DNA of 64,000 nt from assembly GCA_040081465.1 (NCBI GenBank), contig JBEBGL010000005.1:62001-126000 (forward strand). The letters run 5' to 3'. This document shows positions 33,857 to 43,570 of this stretch, in pieces. Every line of letters starts with the position of its first letter. Position 1 is the stretch's first letter. Under the pieces are notes generated by a model. It was not told the origin of the DNA and did no database searches. It saw only the letters and a list, made by a program, of their open reading frames with translations. Origin of the DNA: UBA668 sp040081465. Lineage in GTDB: Bacteria; Actinomycetota; Acidimicrobiia; Acidimicrobiales; Ilumatobacteraceae. Both the position numbers and the translations under genes were made by a program.

Positions 33857-35023
33857 CTACTTAGCGGCAGCGAGACGGTCGACGACGCGTAGCAGGCGCT
33901 GGACGTCGTCGGGCTCGAGGTAGCGCGAGATCCCGGCGCGCACGACACCACCTGTATCGGCGAGCCCTAGTTGGTCGACGACTTCGACGGCGTAGTTGTG
34001 CCCGTCCCATACGGCGACCTTCTCGGCCGCCAGTGCTTGCGACACTTCAGCCGGTGCATGACCGGCGACGGTGAACGCGGCGGTCGGCGTGCGTCCTTCC
34101 AGTCCTTTGACGCCCCAGACGGTCACTCCGTTTATCGCATTGAGTCCGTCGAGCAGGGGAGCGAACAGTTCGTTCTCGGCGGTTTGAATGCGATCCATGC
34201 CTTCTTCGAGCAGAAAGCGCGCCGCCGCCTCTACACCGGCGATCGCTTCGTAGTTCGGCATTCCTGTTTCGAAACGGCGCGGACCATGGTCGTACGACGG
34301 GCGCACCTTGAACACGGGTAACGAGTCGAGCAACTCTGGCTCCATCCACAGCATTCCCGCGTGGGGCGCATACCACTTATATGGCGACGTGACGAGCGCG
34401 TCGCAGCCAAGCTCGGCGATGTTGATGCGATGGTGTGGCGCTAGCGCAACTGCGTCGATGAACACGCGGGCTCCGACAGCGTGCGCGGCATCGATGATGG
34501 GCCGCAGATCCGGCGCTGTGCCAAGCAAGTTGCTGGCACCCGGCAGTGTGACCCACTTCGTGTTCTCGTCGATGAGCGCGATCACGTTCTCGGGCGGCAG
34601 CGTTCCGCTGACCGGATCGAACGGCGCGAGTACCTGCTGAGCGCCGGCTTGGTCGGCGGCGCGGCGCCACGGAGTGACGTTGGCGTCGTGGTCGAGTCGG
34701 GTTCCGACGATGCGATCGCCTGGCTTCAGCGTCGCACCGATCGCACGCGAGATCGCGAACGTGATCGAGGTCATGTTCGGACCGAACGCGATGCCTGCCG
34801 GGTCGGCGCCGAACAGTTGCCCGACGGTCGCGCGAGTGCGCTCGACCAGCTCGTCGGCGGCATTAGCTGCTGCGAAGTAACCGCCGCCGCAACCGTTCGA
34901 GCCGTCAGACAACCAGTTGGTCATCGCTGTGATCGCGCTGTCAACTACTTGCGTTCCAGCTGGGCCGTCGAAGCGAGCCCAACCATCGGACGCGCCGGGG
35001 AAACGATGCTTTAGCGAAGTCAT
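33857..35023 (-). CDS. Class V aminotransferase-fold PLP protein (cysteine-desulfurase-like)
   Basis: A 388-residue PLP enzyme of the NifS/SufS fold, closest in pattern to the TIGR01976 'cysteine desulfurase family protein' group. The PLP lysine is in 'VTSPYKWYAPHAG', the ring-stacking and Asp positions in 'LDHDANVTPWRRAA' and 'VFIDAVALAPHH'. The active-site Cys loop of true desulfurases is absent: the corresponding segment reads 'VVRAGISRYLEPDDVQRLL' with no Cys. Another PLP reaction (aminotransferase, lyase or epimerase) is thus more likely. Start ATG at 35023; it follows the next copper protein gene on the strand by 15 bases. Confidence 0.82.
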   Translation of the reverse strand: MTSLKHRFPGASDGWARFDGPAGTQVVDSAITAMTNWLSDGSNGCGGGYFAAANAADELVERTRATVGQLFGADPAGIAFGPNMTSITFAISRAIGATLKPGDRIVGTRLDHDANVTPWRRAADQAGAQQVLAPFDPVSGTLPPENVIALIDENTKWVTLPGASNLLGTAPDLRPIIDAAHAVGARVFIDAVALAPHHRINIAELGCDALVTSPYKWYAPHAGMLWMEPELLDSLPVFKVRPSYDHGPRRFETGMPNYEAIAGVEAAARFLLEEGMDRIQTAENELFAPLLDGLNAINGVTVWGVKGLEGRTPTAAFTVAGHAPAEVSQALAAEKVAVWDGHNYAVEVVDQLGLADTGGVVRAGISRYLEPDDVQRLLRVVDRLAAAK

Positions 35024-35038
35024 TGTGGAGCGCGCGAC

Positions 35039-35854
35039 CTAGTCGGTGACGATGACGGTGCCGGTCATCGATGCGTGGATGCCGCACACGTAGTCGAACG
35101 TGCCGGCGACATCGAACGTGTTGCTGAAGGTCTCACCGTTGCCCAACGAGTCGCTGATGAAGCTGCCGTCGGTAGCGACGACCGAGTGCGCGAAGCTATC
35201 GGCGTTCGTCCAGGTGATTGTCGAGCCAGCAGAAACCGTGACCGGGTCGGCGACGAACGCGAAGTCGCTGATCGCGACGCTGCCAGGCGTGTTCGCCGTC
35301 GCTGCGCCCTTGTTGTCGGGGTCTTGCGCCCACAGCACGCTGAGCACGATTGCTGCGGCAACGAAGACGCCCGCAGCTGGAAGAGTGACTTTGCGAGCGA
35401 ACACGGTGCCGCCACCGATCTTGGGCACGAACGAATAAGCAAGGATCACGACGGCGGAGATCTCCGCAATCAGCGCGATGATTGCTTGCGGCGAAGGGTT
35501 CAGCCCGGTCTCGCGCAGACCGAAGATGCCTTCGCCTCGACGGCTCATCGCGAACGCGCCGAGCGTGCCGAGTGCAACGCCGATGCCAGCGAGGCGAATG
35601 ATTGCATCGCGTCGAACCAGCAAGGCAGCGGCGATAAGCACCGATGCGACACCGTTAGCGACGAACGAACGCCCGAGGTTCGGGTCGGGAAGCGACCGAT
35701 AGCCGTCGAAGTACAGCTGAAGGTGAATGAGTCCGCCGACGAGCAGTGCAACTGCCGCGTCGAAGCGCATGAGCGTCGCGAGATCGAGCTTGCCATCGGG
35801 TTCTGGTACGCCGTCGGTTGCCATTTCGGAGATGGCTTTGGAGATGTCGGTCAT
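35039..35854 (-). CDS. Membrane protein with C-terminal cupredoxin domain
   Basis: A 271-residue protein: four or five membrane segments between residues ~30 and ~175, then an extracytoplasmic plastocyanin-like domain (~185-271). The copper ligands are His in 'SFAHSVVATDG' and Cys-x-x-His-x-x-Met in 'YVCGIHASMTG', all present. It is likely a membrane-tethered electron carrier; together with the three-domain oxidase 1.3 kb away it suggests a small copper electron-transfer set. The start overlaps the stop of the small gene upstream (ATGA at 35851-35854). Confidence 0.83.
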   Translation of the reverse strand: MTDISKAISEMATDGVPEPDGKLDLATLMRFDAAVALLVGGLIHLQLYFDGYRSLPDPNLGRSFVANGVASVLIAAALLVRRDAIIRLAGIGVALGTLGAFAMSRRGEGIFGLRETGLNPSPQAIIALIAEISAVVILAYSFVPKIGGGTVFARKVTLPAAGVFVAAAIVLSVLWAQDPDNKGAATANTPGSVAISDFAFVADPVTVSAGSTITWTNADSFAHSVVATDGSFISDSLGNGETFSNTFDVAGTFDYVCGIHASMTGTVIVTD

Positions 35855-36117
35855 GATTTAGATGCCTGCTTCGCTATGCGCTTTGCAGCGCGGCCGGTGG
35901 GTTCGATGTTGCGTTGATCGAGGTCGCCCAGCTCGATGCCGTTGACGAAAAGCACTCGATACCGCTGCCAGTTAAAGCCGTTAGCCAGTATCACCTTGCC
36001 CTCTGTCCCTGCCGCGACCCCTTGTAGTTCGACGGTGCTTACGACCCGATCGCCCATGCGCAGATCGAGCTGATTTGCGTGTGGTTTGGCCAGTGCGTGC
36101 GGCTTCCAGAACGTCAT
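35851..36117 (-). CDS. Small basic protein with KOW/SH3-like segment
   Basis: An 88-residue soluble protein. The middle 'MGDRVVSTVELQGVAAGTEG' and 'KVILANGFNWQRYRVLFVNG' look like a small SH3/KOW-type barrel (capillary-leak 'GD.V......GV..GT.G.V' pattern), followed by a basic tail 'GRAAKRIAKQ'. Function not known. ATG at 36117 is used; ATG 36126 would add three residues. It is coupled by ATGA to the membrane cupredoxin gene and divergent from tig across about 80 bases. Confidence 0.7.
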   Translation of the reverse strand: MTFWKPHALAKPHANQLDLRMGDRVVSTVELQGVAAGTEGKVILANGFNWQRYRVLFVNGIELGDLDQRNIEPTGRAAKRIAKQASKS

Positions 36118-36196
36118 ACGCAACATTCTGCCCGACGCGTGTGGGCCGCTGGGCATTCGGCAAGAAATGAGGCCGCCACGGTAGAGTCGACCCTCT

Positions 36197-37684
36197 GTGA
36201 AGAGCACGATTGCACCCGCCGACGACACCCGCGCGGCGTCACCAGCCACCGACGAAGCCAGCGGCGAGAGCGCCGACGACAAGCGCGCCGAGCGCACGCC
36301 ACGCCAGTTAGTGCGGCTGTCGGTGATGATCGACGAGGCTGAATTCGATCGCGATATCGACGAAGCGTTTCGCAAGATCGGCCGCGAGGTGCGGTTGCCT
36401 GGCTTCCGTGCCGGCAAGGTGCCGCGCAAGGTGCTTGAGGCGCGAGTCGGCCTCGCAGCCGCCCGCGAGGAAGCCATCCGCGACGCCGTTCCCAACTATC
36501 TGGCGAAGTCGGTGCGCGAGCACGACGTCGATCTGATTGCGACCCCCGAAATCGAGATCACCGGCGGCGCCGAGAGCGGCCCGGTTTCGTTCGATGCGCT
36601 GTGCGAGATTCGTCCCATCGTCACTGTCCCTGGCTATCGCGGCCTCCGTGTCGAGCTGACGAATCCTTCCGCTTCGGAAGCCGAGATCGATGAAGCCGTC
36701 GACGTCGAGCGTCGTCGCCATGGAAACCTGGTCGATGCTGGTCGTGCGGCGAAGATCGGCGACCACGTCACGCTGTCACTCGAAGCCACTCGCGACGGCG
36801 AGCCTGTGCCGGCACTAAACACAGAAGACTGGCTGTACGAAGTCGGCAAGGGCTGGGTCGCAGAAGGTTTCGACGATCACCTAGTCGGAGCGAAGCCGGG
36901 TGCCGAGCTTAAGTTCAGCGCCAATCCGTCGGGCATGGACGAACCAGCCGACTTCGTGGTCGGCGTGTCGACCGTGCAAACGCTCGAGTTGCCGGAAGTC
37001 ACCGACGAATGGGTCGCCGAGAACTTTGGCGAGTTCGAAACGGTCGCTGCCTGGCGCGCATCGGTTGCCGAAAAGATCGCGTCTGGCAAGTTGAACCAAG
37101 CACGCAACACATTCGTCGATCGCGCAACGTCTGCGCTTGCCGAACTCGTCGACGCTCCGGCACCCGACGCAATGGTTAGCGGCGACCTGCAGTCGCGTGT
37201 TCAGAGCACGGTGCAACAGTTTCAGGCGAATGGCATCAGCATCGAGCAGTGGTTGTCGATGACCGGGCAAACCGCCGACGCGTTCATCGAGGCGCTGCGT
37301 CAGCAGTCGGTGAAGGCGGTCAAGGTCGACCTCGCGTTGCGCGCTGTCGCGGCCGCAGAAGCGATCGAAGTCACCGACGAAGAACTGAACGCCGAGTACG
37401 CACGCATCGCCGTGCGTGCGCGCCAGAAGGCCAACGAGGTTCGTAAGGCCTACGAGAAGAACGATGCCGTCACCGATCTGATTGCGCAGATTCGCAAGAA
37501 TCGCGCGCTCGACATTGTTCTCGAGAACGCACTTGTCGTCGACGACGCAGGTACAACGATCGACACCGACCTGCTGCTGGGCAAGAACGAGCACGACCAC
37601 GACCATGACCATGACCACGAGGGTCACGACCACGACCACGATCATCACGACCACGACCACGATCATCACGACCACAAGCACTGA
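36197..37684 (+). CDS. tig: Trigger factor with His/Asp-rich C-terminal tail
   Basis: Ribosome-associated chaperone and prolyl isomerase, 495 residues. The N-terminal ribosome-binding domain (~36-150) has 'LPGFRAGKVPRKVLEARVG', matching the GFRxGKxP signature. The PPIase/FKBP domain (~180-270) has 'GDHVTLSLEATRDGEPVP', and the helical C-domain follows. Two oddities: a ~30-residue polar N-terminal extension, and a tail (~468-495) made almost wholly of His and Asp with a few Glu, Gly and a terminal Lys-His, like the metal-binding tail of SlyD. GTG start at 36197. The usual tig-clpP-clpX order follows, 12 bases to clpP. Confidence 0.95.
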   Translation: MKSTIAPADDTRAASPATDEASGESADDKRAERTPRQLVRLSVMIDEAEFDRDIDEAFRKIGREVRLPGFRAGKVPRKVLEARVGLAAAREEAIRDAVPNYLAKSVREHDVDLIATPEIEITGGAESGPVSFDALCEIRPIVTVPGYRGLRVELTNPSASEAEIDEAVDVERRRHGNLVDAGRAAKIGDHVTLSLEATRDGEPVPALNTEDWLYEVGKGWVAEGFDDHLVGAKPGAELKFSANPSGMDEPADFVVGVSTVQTLELPEVTDEWVAENFGEFETVAAWRASVAEKIASGKLNQARNTFVDRATSALAELVDAPAPDAMVSGDLQSRVQSTVQQFQANGISIEQWLSMTGQTADAFIEALRQQSVKAVKVDLALRAVAAAEAIEVTDEELNAEYARIAVRARQKANEVRKAYEKNDAVTDLIAQIRKNRALDIVLENALVVDDAGTTIDTDLLLGKNEHDHDHDHDHEGHDHDHDHHDHDHDHHDHKH

Positions 37685-37696
37685 GGGGAACTGAGC

Positions 37697-38335
37697 ATGA
37701 ACGACCTTCCACGGATGTCGGGCTACACGATCCCGAGCGTCATCGAGCAGACCAGTCGCGGCGAGCGCTACTCCGACCTTTACAGCCGTCTGCTGCGCGA
37801 CAACATCATTTGGCTCGACTCACCGATCGACGACGGCACGGCCAGCCTGACGTGCGCGAAGTTGGTCTATCTCGAGAGCGAGAACCCCGACAAAGACATC
37901 AGCCTGTACATCAACAGCCCCGGTGGCGACATCACCGCGCTGTTCGCGATCTACGACACGATGCAGTTCATCAAGAACGACATCGCCACCATCTGCCTAG
38001 GCCAAGCTGCCTCGGCGGCGGCGGTTCTGCTGGCCGCCGGCACCAAGGGCAAGCGCATGGCTTTGCCCCACAGCCGCATCCTCTTGCACCAGCCGCATGG
38101 CCAGGTTGGCTACTCGCAGGTCACCGACCTCGAGCTGGCAGCCAAGGAAATGCTGCGTATGCGCGACCTGATGGAAGAGCTGCTGGCCTTACATACTGGG
38201 CAAACCATGGAGCGAATCCATAAGGACACCGACCGAGATTTCGTGATGGAAGCCTCCGAGGCCCTCGCGTATGGCATCATCGATGATGTCATTTCGTCGC
38301 GGGATGTGGTGGACCGCACAGGTCCAATCCGCTAG
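37697..38335 (+). CDS. clpP: ATP-dependent Clp protease proteolytic subunit
   Basis: A 212-residue serine peptidase of the Clp complex. The catalytic triad is visible as Ser106 in 'GQAASAAAVLL', His131 in 'PHSRILLHQPHG' and Asp181 in 'DTDRDFVM'. The oligomer fold marks 'YINSPGGDITALFAIYD' are intact. AAGTGAGCATG-type spacing: GGGGAACTGAGC precedes ATG 37697. It forms the tetradecamer fed by ClpX, encoded 45 bases downstream. Actinobacteria often have two clpP genes; only one is in this window. Confidence 0.97.
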   Translation: MNDLPRMSGYTIPSVIEQTSRGERYSDLYSRLLRDNIIWLDSPIDDGTASLTCAKLVYLESENPDKDISLYINSPGGDITALFAIYDTMQFIKNDIATICLGQAASAAAVLLAAGTKGKRMALPHSRILLHQPHGQVGYSQVTDLELAAKEMLRMRDLMEELLALHTGQTMERIHKDTDRDFVMEASEALAYGIIDDVISSRDVVDRTGPIR

Positions 38336-38380
38336 CGCGTCGCAACCAATCTTGCCGTGACCTAACAGGGAGGTGCTGCT

Positions 38381-39661
38381 GTGGCCAAGTTCGGTGATAC
38401 CGGAGAGCTACTGAAGTGCTCGTTTTGCGGCAAGTCGCAGAAGCAGGTCAAGAAGCTGATCGCTGGCCCTGGCGTGTACATCTGCGACGAATGCATCGAC
38501 CTGTGCAACGAGATCATCGAGGAAGAGCTCACCGAATCGGGCGAGCTGCACTTCGACCAGCTGCCTACCCCGCGTGAAATCCGCACGTTCCTCGACGACT
38601 ACGTGGTCGGCCAGGACGAAGCGAAGAAGATTCTCTCGGTCGCTGTATATAACCACTATCGGCGCATTCAGTACCAGCAGACCGCTGGTGTTGGCCGCCG
38701 CGACGAGATCGAACTGCAGAAGAGCAACATCTTGCTGCTCGGCCCCACAGGCTGCGGCAAGACGCACCTCGCCCAAACGTTGGCGCGCTTGCTGAACGTG
38801 CCGTTCGCAGTTGCCGACGCGACGGCGCTGACCGAAGCCGGCTACGTCGGCGAAGACGTCGAAAACATTCTGTTGAAGCTGATTCAGGCTGCCGACTTCG
38901 ATGTGAAGAAGGCCGAGACCGGCATCATCTACATCGACGAGATCGACAAGATCGCACGCAAGAGCGAGAACCCGTCCATCACGCGCGACGTCAGTGGCGA
39001 AGGTGTGCAGCAGGCGTTGCTGAAGATTCTCGAAGGTTCGGTTGCGTCCGTTCCGCCGCAAGGTGGGCGTAAGCATCCGCACCAAGAGTTCATCCAGATC
39101 GACACCACCAACGTGTTGTTCATCTGCGGTGGCGCGTTCGCTGGCCTCGACTCGATCATCGAGAACCGTGTCGGTCAGCGCGGCATGGGGTTCAACGGAA
39201 CTGTGCGCAGCAAGGCCGACCGCGATCCTGGCGAGTTGTTCGCGCAAGTGCAACCGGAAGATCTATTGAAGTTCGGCATGATCCCAGAGTTCATCGGGCG
39301 ACTGCCGATGGTTGGTGCCGTGCGCAGCCTCGACCGCGAAGCGCTAGTAAAGATTCTCGTCGAGCCGAAGAACTCGCTCGTCAAGCAGTACCGCAAGATG
39401 TTCGAGTTCGAAGAAGTCGCCCTCGACTTCACCACGGAAGCATTGGGTGCGATTGCCGAGCAAGCGTTGCTGCGTGGCACAGGTGCGCGCGGCTTGCGCG
39501 CGATTCTCGAAGAGGTGCTGCTCAACACGATGTACGAACTTCCGGGTCGCAGCGATGTGGCAAGTGTGATGATCGACGCCGACACAGTTCGGACGAAGGT
39601 CAGCCCCGCGCTGGTGCCACGCGAGCCAGCTGTCAAACGGCCGCGTCGCCAGGCGAGTTGA
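38381..39661 (+). CDS. clpX: ATP-dependent Clp protease unfoldase subunit
   Basis: A 426-residue AAA+ unfoldase. The N-terminal zinc-binding domain has Cys pairs in 'CSFCGKSQKQ' and 'YICDECIDLC'. Walker A is 'GPTGCGKTHLA', Walker B 'GIIYIDEIDKIARK', and the pore loop and sensor regions including 'ISRDVSGEGVQQ'-type 'ITRDVSGEGVQQALLKI' are standard. GTG start at 38381 with GGGAGGTG upstream. The stop overlaps the TTG start of folC (TTGA at 39658-39661). Confidence 0.97.
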   Translation: MAKFGDTGELLKCSFCGKSQKQVKKLIAGPGVYICDECIDLCNEIIEEELTESGELHFDQLPTPREIRTFLDDYVVGQDEAKKILSVAVYNHYRRIQYQQTAGVGRRDEIELQKSNILLLGPTGCGKTHLAQTLARLLNVPFAVADATALTEAGYVGEDVENILLKLIQAADFDVKKAETGIIYIDEIDKIARKSENPSITRDVSGEGVQQALLKILEGSVASVPPQGGRKHPHQEFIQIDTTNVLFICGGAFAGLDSIIENRVGQRGMGFNGTVRSKADRDPGELFAQVQPEDLLKFGMIPEFIGRLPMVGAVRSLDREALVKILVEPKNSLVKQYRKMFEFEEVALDFTTEALGAIAEQALLRGTGARGLRAILEEVLLNTMYELPGRSDVASVMIDADTVRTKVSPALVPREPAVKRPRRQAS

Positions 39662-40950
39662 GCTACACCGACGCACTCGCGTACCTCGACTCGCACTCCA
39701 ACTACGACGTATCCGGGCGCATAACTTCGCCCACGCTCGAGCGGATGCAGACGTTGATGAGTGCGATGGGCGATCCGCAGTCCACTTATCCCGTCATTCA
39801 CATCACCGGCACGAACGGCAAGGGTTCGACCACGCAGATGATCACTCGTCTGCTGATGGCACACGGTCTTGCAGTCGGCACGTACACCAGCCCTCATCTC
39901 GAGCGCTTGAACGAACGCATCAGTCGCAACTGCGAGCCCATCACCGATGCCGACTTCGCGGAACAGATTGCGGCGGTCGCTGACCTAGAGGCGCTTACTG
40001 GCGTGCGTCCGAGTTACTTCGAAGCTGTCACGGCCGCCGCGTTTCGTTGGTTCGCCGACATCGCGATCGATGTCGCGGTTATCGAAGTCGGGCTCCTCGG
40101 CCGTTGGGACGCGACGAACGTGTGCGATGCGCAGGTTGCAGTGATCACCAACATCGCAGTCGATCACACCGAATACGCGGGGCCGACCAAGAAGCACATC
40201 GCTATCGAGAAGTCGGGCATCATCAAGCCCGGCAGCGCAGTGGTGATTGGCGAGACCGAGCCTGCGCTCGCGCAGGTCTTCGCCGATGCAGGGGGAGCGA
40301 CCAGCCTGCAGCGCGGCGAGCACTTTGAGGTGCTCGAAAACCAGTTAGCGCTGGGTGGACGAATGGTCGACCTGCGAACGCCGACCACTGTGTACACCGA
40401 CGTGTTCGTTCCGCTGCACGGACGGCACCAGGGCGACAACGCGGTTGTAGCGCTCACCGCGGTCGAGGCCTTCTTCGCATCGCCTGTGCCAGGCGAGTTG
40501 GTGACGGAAGGTTTCGCAGAGGTGTTGATGCCGGGTCGCTTCGAGGCGATGGGTCATCAGCCGCTCGTCATCATCGATGGCGCGCACAATCCGGCCGGCG
40601 CCGACGTGTGCGCCTCGGTCTTCTTCGAAGACTTCGACCCCTCTGGTCGACGCATCCTGGTCGTCGGTTTCCTGATGGGCCGCGATCCGCGCGAGATGCT
40701 GTCGGCGTTGCGCGCCGACGAGTTCGACGTCGTTATCACGTGCACCGCGCCGTCGTCGCGCGGAATGCCTGCGGGCGAGCTCACTGCAGCGGCGCGTGCA
40801 CTCGGCTGTGACGAGGTGTTCGAGATACCTGAGCTCGAGCAAGCGATCGATCGAGCACGGGCAATCGCGGGCAACGACGACGCGGTACTAATCACCGGCT
40901 CGCTCTACGTAATCGGCAACGCCAGGCCCTACCTCCGGAAAACCCTCTGA
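39658..40950 (+). CDS. folC: Bifunctional folylpolyglutamate/dihydrofolate synthase
   Basis: A 430-residue Mur-ligase-fold enzyme that adds glutamate to folates. The P-loop is 'HITGTNGKGSTTQMI', followed by 'GTYTSPHLERLNERIS', the family signature; 'VIDGAHNPAGADV' is the C-domain signature. The start is TTG at 39658, overlapping the clpX stop, and the conserved N-terminus begins right after it ('SYTDALAYLDS'). Tight coupling to clpX is typical of this lineage rather than functional. Confidence 0.94.
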   Translation: MSYTDALAYLDSHSNYDVSGRITSPTLERMQTLMSAMGDPQSTYPVIHITGTNGKGSTTQMITRLLMAHGLAVGTYTSPHLERLNERISRNCEPITDADFAEQIAAVADLEALTGVRPSYFEAVTAAAFRWFADIAIDVAVIEVGLLGRWDATNVCDAQVAVITNIAVDHTEYAGPTKKHIAIEKSGIIKPGSAVVIGETEPALAQVFADAGGATSLQRGEHFEVLENQLALGGRMVDLRTPTTVYTDVFVPLHGRHQGDNAVVALTAVEAFFASPVPGELVTEGFAEVLMPGRFEAMGHQPLVIIDGAHNPAGADVCASVFFEDFDPSGRRILVVGFLMGRDPREMLSALRADEFDVVITCTAPSSRGMPAGELTAAARALGCDEVFEIPELEQAIDRARAIAGNDDAVLITGSLYVIGNARPYLRKTL

Positions 40951-40996
40951 CAAGACTTCAAACGCTGATGCGATGCGCGCCGATAGCCTCGGCGGA

Positions 40997-41407
40997 ATGT
41001 CTGATCGCACTCTTGTACTCCTGAAGCCCGACACCGTTGAACGCGGGTTGGTGGGCGAGGTTCTTGGCCGCTTCGAGGCGAAGGGTCTCACGATCGTCGC
41101 GCTCGAACTGCGCACGCTCGATGCCGCCATCCTTGCTCGCCACTACGAAGAGCACGTCGGCAAGGGCTTTTACGCCGATCTGGTGCAGTTCATGAGCCGT
41201 GGTCCGGTGGTTGCGCTGGTGCTGGAAGGCCCGGAGAACACCTGGGAAGTCGTGCGCAACATGATGGGCGCCACCAACCCTCGCGCCGCGGCGCCCGGCA
41301 CAATTCGTGGCGACCTCGGAATCCTCTTCACCGAGAATCTGGTGCACGGCAGCGACTCGCTGGCCTCGGCGGCCCGCGAGATCACCACCTTCTTCCCGAA
41401 CCTGTAA
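40997..41407 (+). CDS. ndk: Nucleoside-diphosphate kinase
   Basis: A 136-residue kinase that equilibrates NTP pools. It begins 'MSDRTLVLLKPDTVERGLVG', with the nucleotide-binding 'MMGATNPRAAAPGTIRGDLG' segment and the phospho-His in 'ENLVHGSDSLASAAREI'. Standard length. ATG at 40997 lies behind 'CTCGGCGGA'; an earlier ATG at 40973 would add eight unconserved residues. Confidence 0.96.
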   Translation: MSDRTLVLLKPDTVERGLVGEVLGRFEAKGLTIVALELRTLDAAILARHYEEHVGKGFYADLVQFMSRGPVVALVLEGPENTWEVVRNMMGATNPRAAAPGTIRGDLGILFTENLVHGSDSLASAAREITTFFPNL

Positions 41408-41503
41408 CAAATGGGCCACCCGCTACACTGAATGCCTGATGTGGGCCGCCATTCGGGCAGGTCACCGGTGGCCCAAACCGTCAGCGCGAACAGGAGGTAG
41501 GTG

Positions 41504-42538
<1,035 letters not shown>

Positions 42539-42553
42539 CTCAATCGGATTCTT

Positions 42554-43567
42554 ATGTTCGCCTCTCTAAGTCGTCGCCGGGTCATTCTGTTAGTCGTGCT
42601 TACCTGCGTGCTGCTCATCACACTCGACAAACGTGGCAACCCCGTCATCGATCGTGCTCGCGGCATCTTCTCGACGTTAATCATGAGACCGATCGACACT
42701 GCGACCAACACGATCGTGCTGCCACTCGAGCGCGCGTGGGACGGCATCATGAACTACGACGACCTCAAGAAGGAGCGCGACGCGCTGTACGACCAGGTGC
42801 AGCACATGCGCGGCGATGATGTCAAGGCGCAGACTGCGATCCTCGAGGCTCAAGAACTGACGCGTGTCTACGAACTCTCGAGCGCTCTTGGTTACACGTC
42901 GGTCATCGCGCAGGTGGTCGGCTTTTCACCGAGCAACTTCCAAAGCATCGTCGAGATCAATGTCGGGTCGTCGCTCGGTGTGAAGGTGGGTATGCCCGTA
43001 ACTGACGGCGCCGGTCTCATCGGCAGAATCACAAAGGTCTTCCCAGACCACAGCATCGTGTTGCTCGCCACCGACCCTTCGTACGGCATCGCGGCACAGA
43101 TCCTGGCGACGCCTGAGGAGGTCGCGGAAGCAGTTGCAAACGCACCCCGCCCCACGACCCCGCCCGCGACCACCACGACATCCACGGTGCCGCTACCGTT
43201 CGACGAACCCGCGATCGTCACCACCACGTCTTCCACGACTTCTACATCGACGACTACGACCCTCCCTCAGATCATTCGTGAAACGGGCGCACTCGAGGGG
43301 CAAGGTACGGGCCGCCCGTTGGTGTTGCGCTTCACCGACAGTTCGTCGGCCGTGACCAGTGTTCGCGAGGGTTCGATCGTCGAGACCGCAGGCGGCAACA
43401 GCAGCCTCGCTCCGCACGGAATCCCTATCGGCATCGTCACGCGCGTGGTAACCGAAACGGGCAGCAGCAACGCGGTCGTCGAAGTGACCATGAACGCGCG
43501 ACTCGAATACCTCAACTTCGTTTCTGTGCTGCTCTACGAACCGAATCAGAATGCGGTGGGTCGCTGA
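42554..43567 (+). CDS. mreC: Rod shape-determining protein MreC with Thr-rich insert
   Basis: A 337-residue bitopic elongasome scaffold. One N-terminal helix (~9-25), a coiled coil (~60-100, 'YDDLKKERDALYDQVQHMRG') and a beta domain with 'GFSPSNFQSIVEINVGSSLG' and 'VKVGMPVTDGAGLIGRI'. Between the two beta sub-domains (about residues 195-240) is a low-complexity insert of Thr, Ser and Pro, absent from most MreC proteins, possibly a flexible periplasmic linker. Starts 15 bases after mreB. Confidence 0.93.
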   Translation: MFASLSRRRVILLVVLTCVLLITLDKRGNPVIDRARGIFSTLIMRPIDTATNTIVLPLERAWDGIMNYDDLKKERDALYDQVQHMRGDDVKAQTAILEAQELTRVYELSSALGYTSVIAQVVGFSPSNFQSIVEINVGSSLGVKVGMPVTDGAGLIGRITKVFPDHSIVLLATDPSYGIAAQILATPEEVAEAVANAPRPTTPPATTTTSTVPLPFDEPAIVTTTSSTTSTSTTTTLPQIIRETGALEGQGTGRPLVLRFTDSSSAVTSVREGSIVETAGGNSSLAPHGIPIGIVTRVVTETGSSNAVVEVTMNARLEYLNFVSVLLYEPNQNAVGR

Positions 43568-43570
43568 TCG

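Noticed and set aside
37596..37684. Short tandem repeats of GAC/CAC triplets, CRISPR- or satellite-like at first sight
   Set aside because: They are in frame with tig and encode its His/Asp tail; no spacers, no constant repeat unit.
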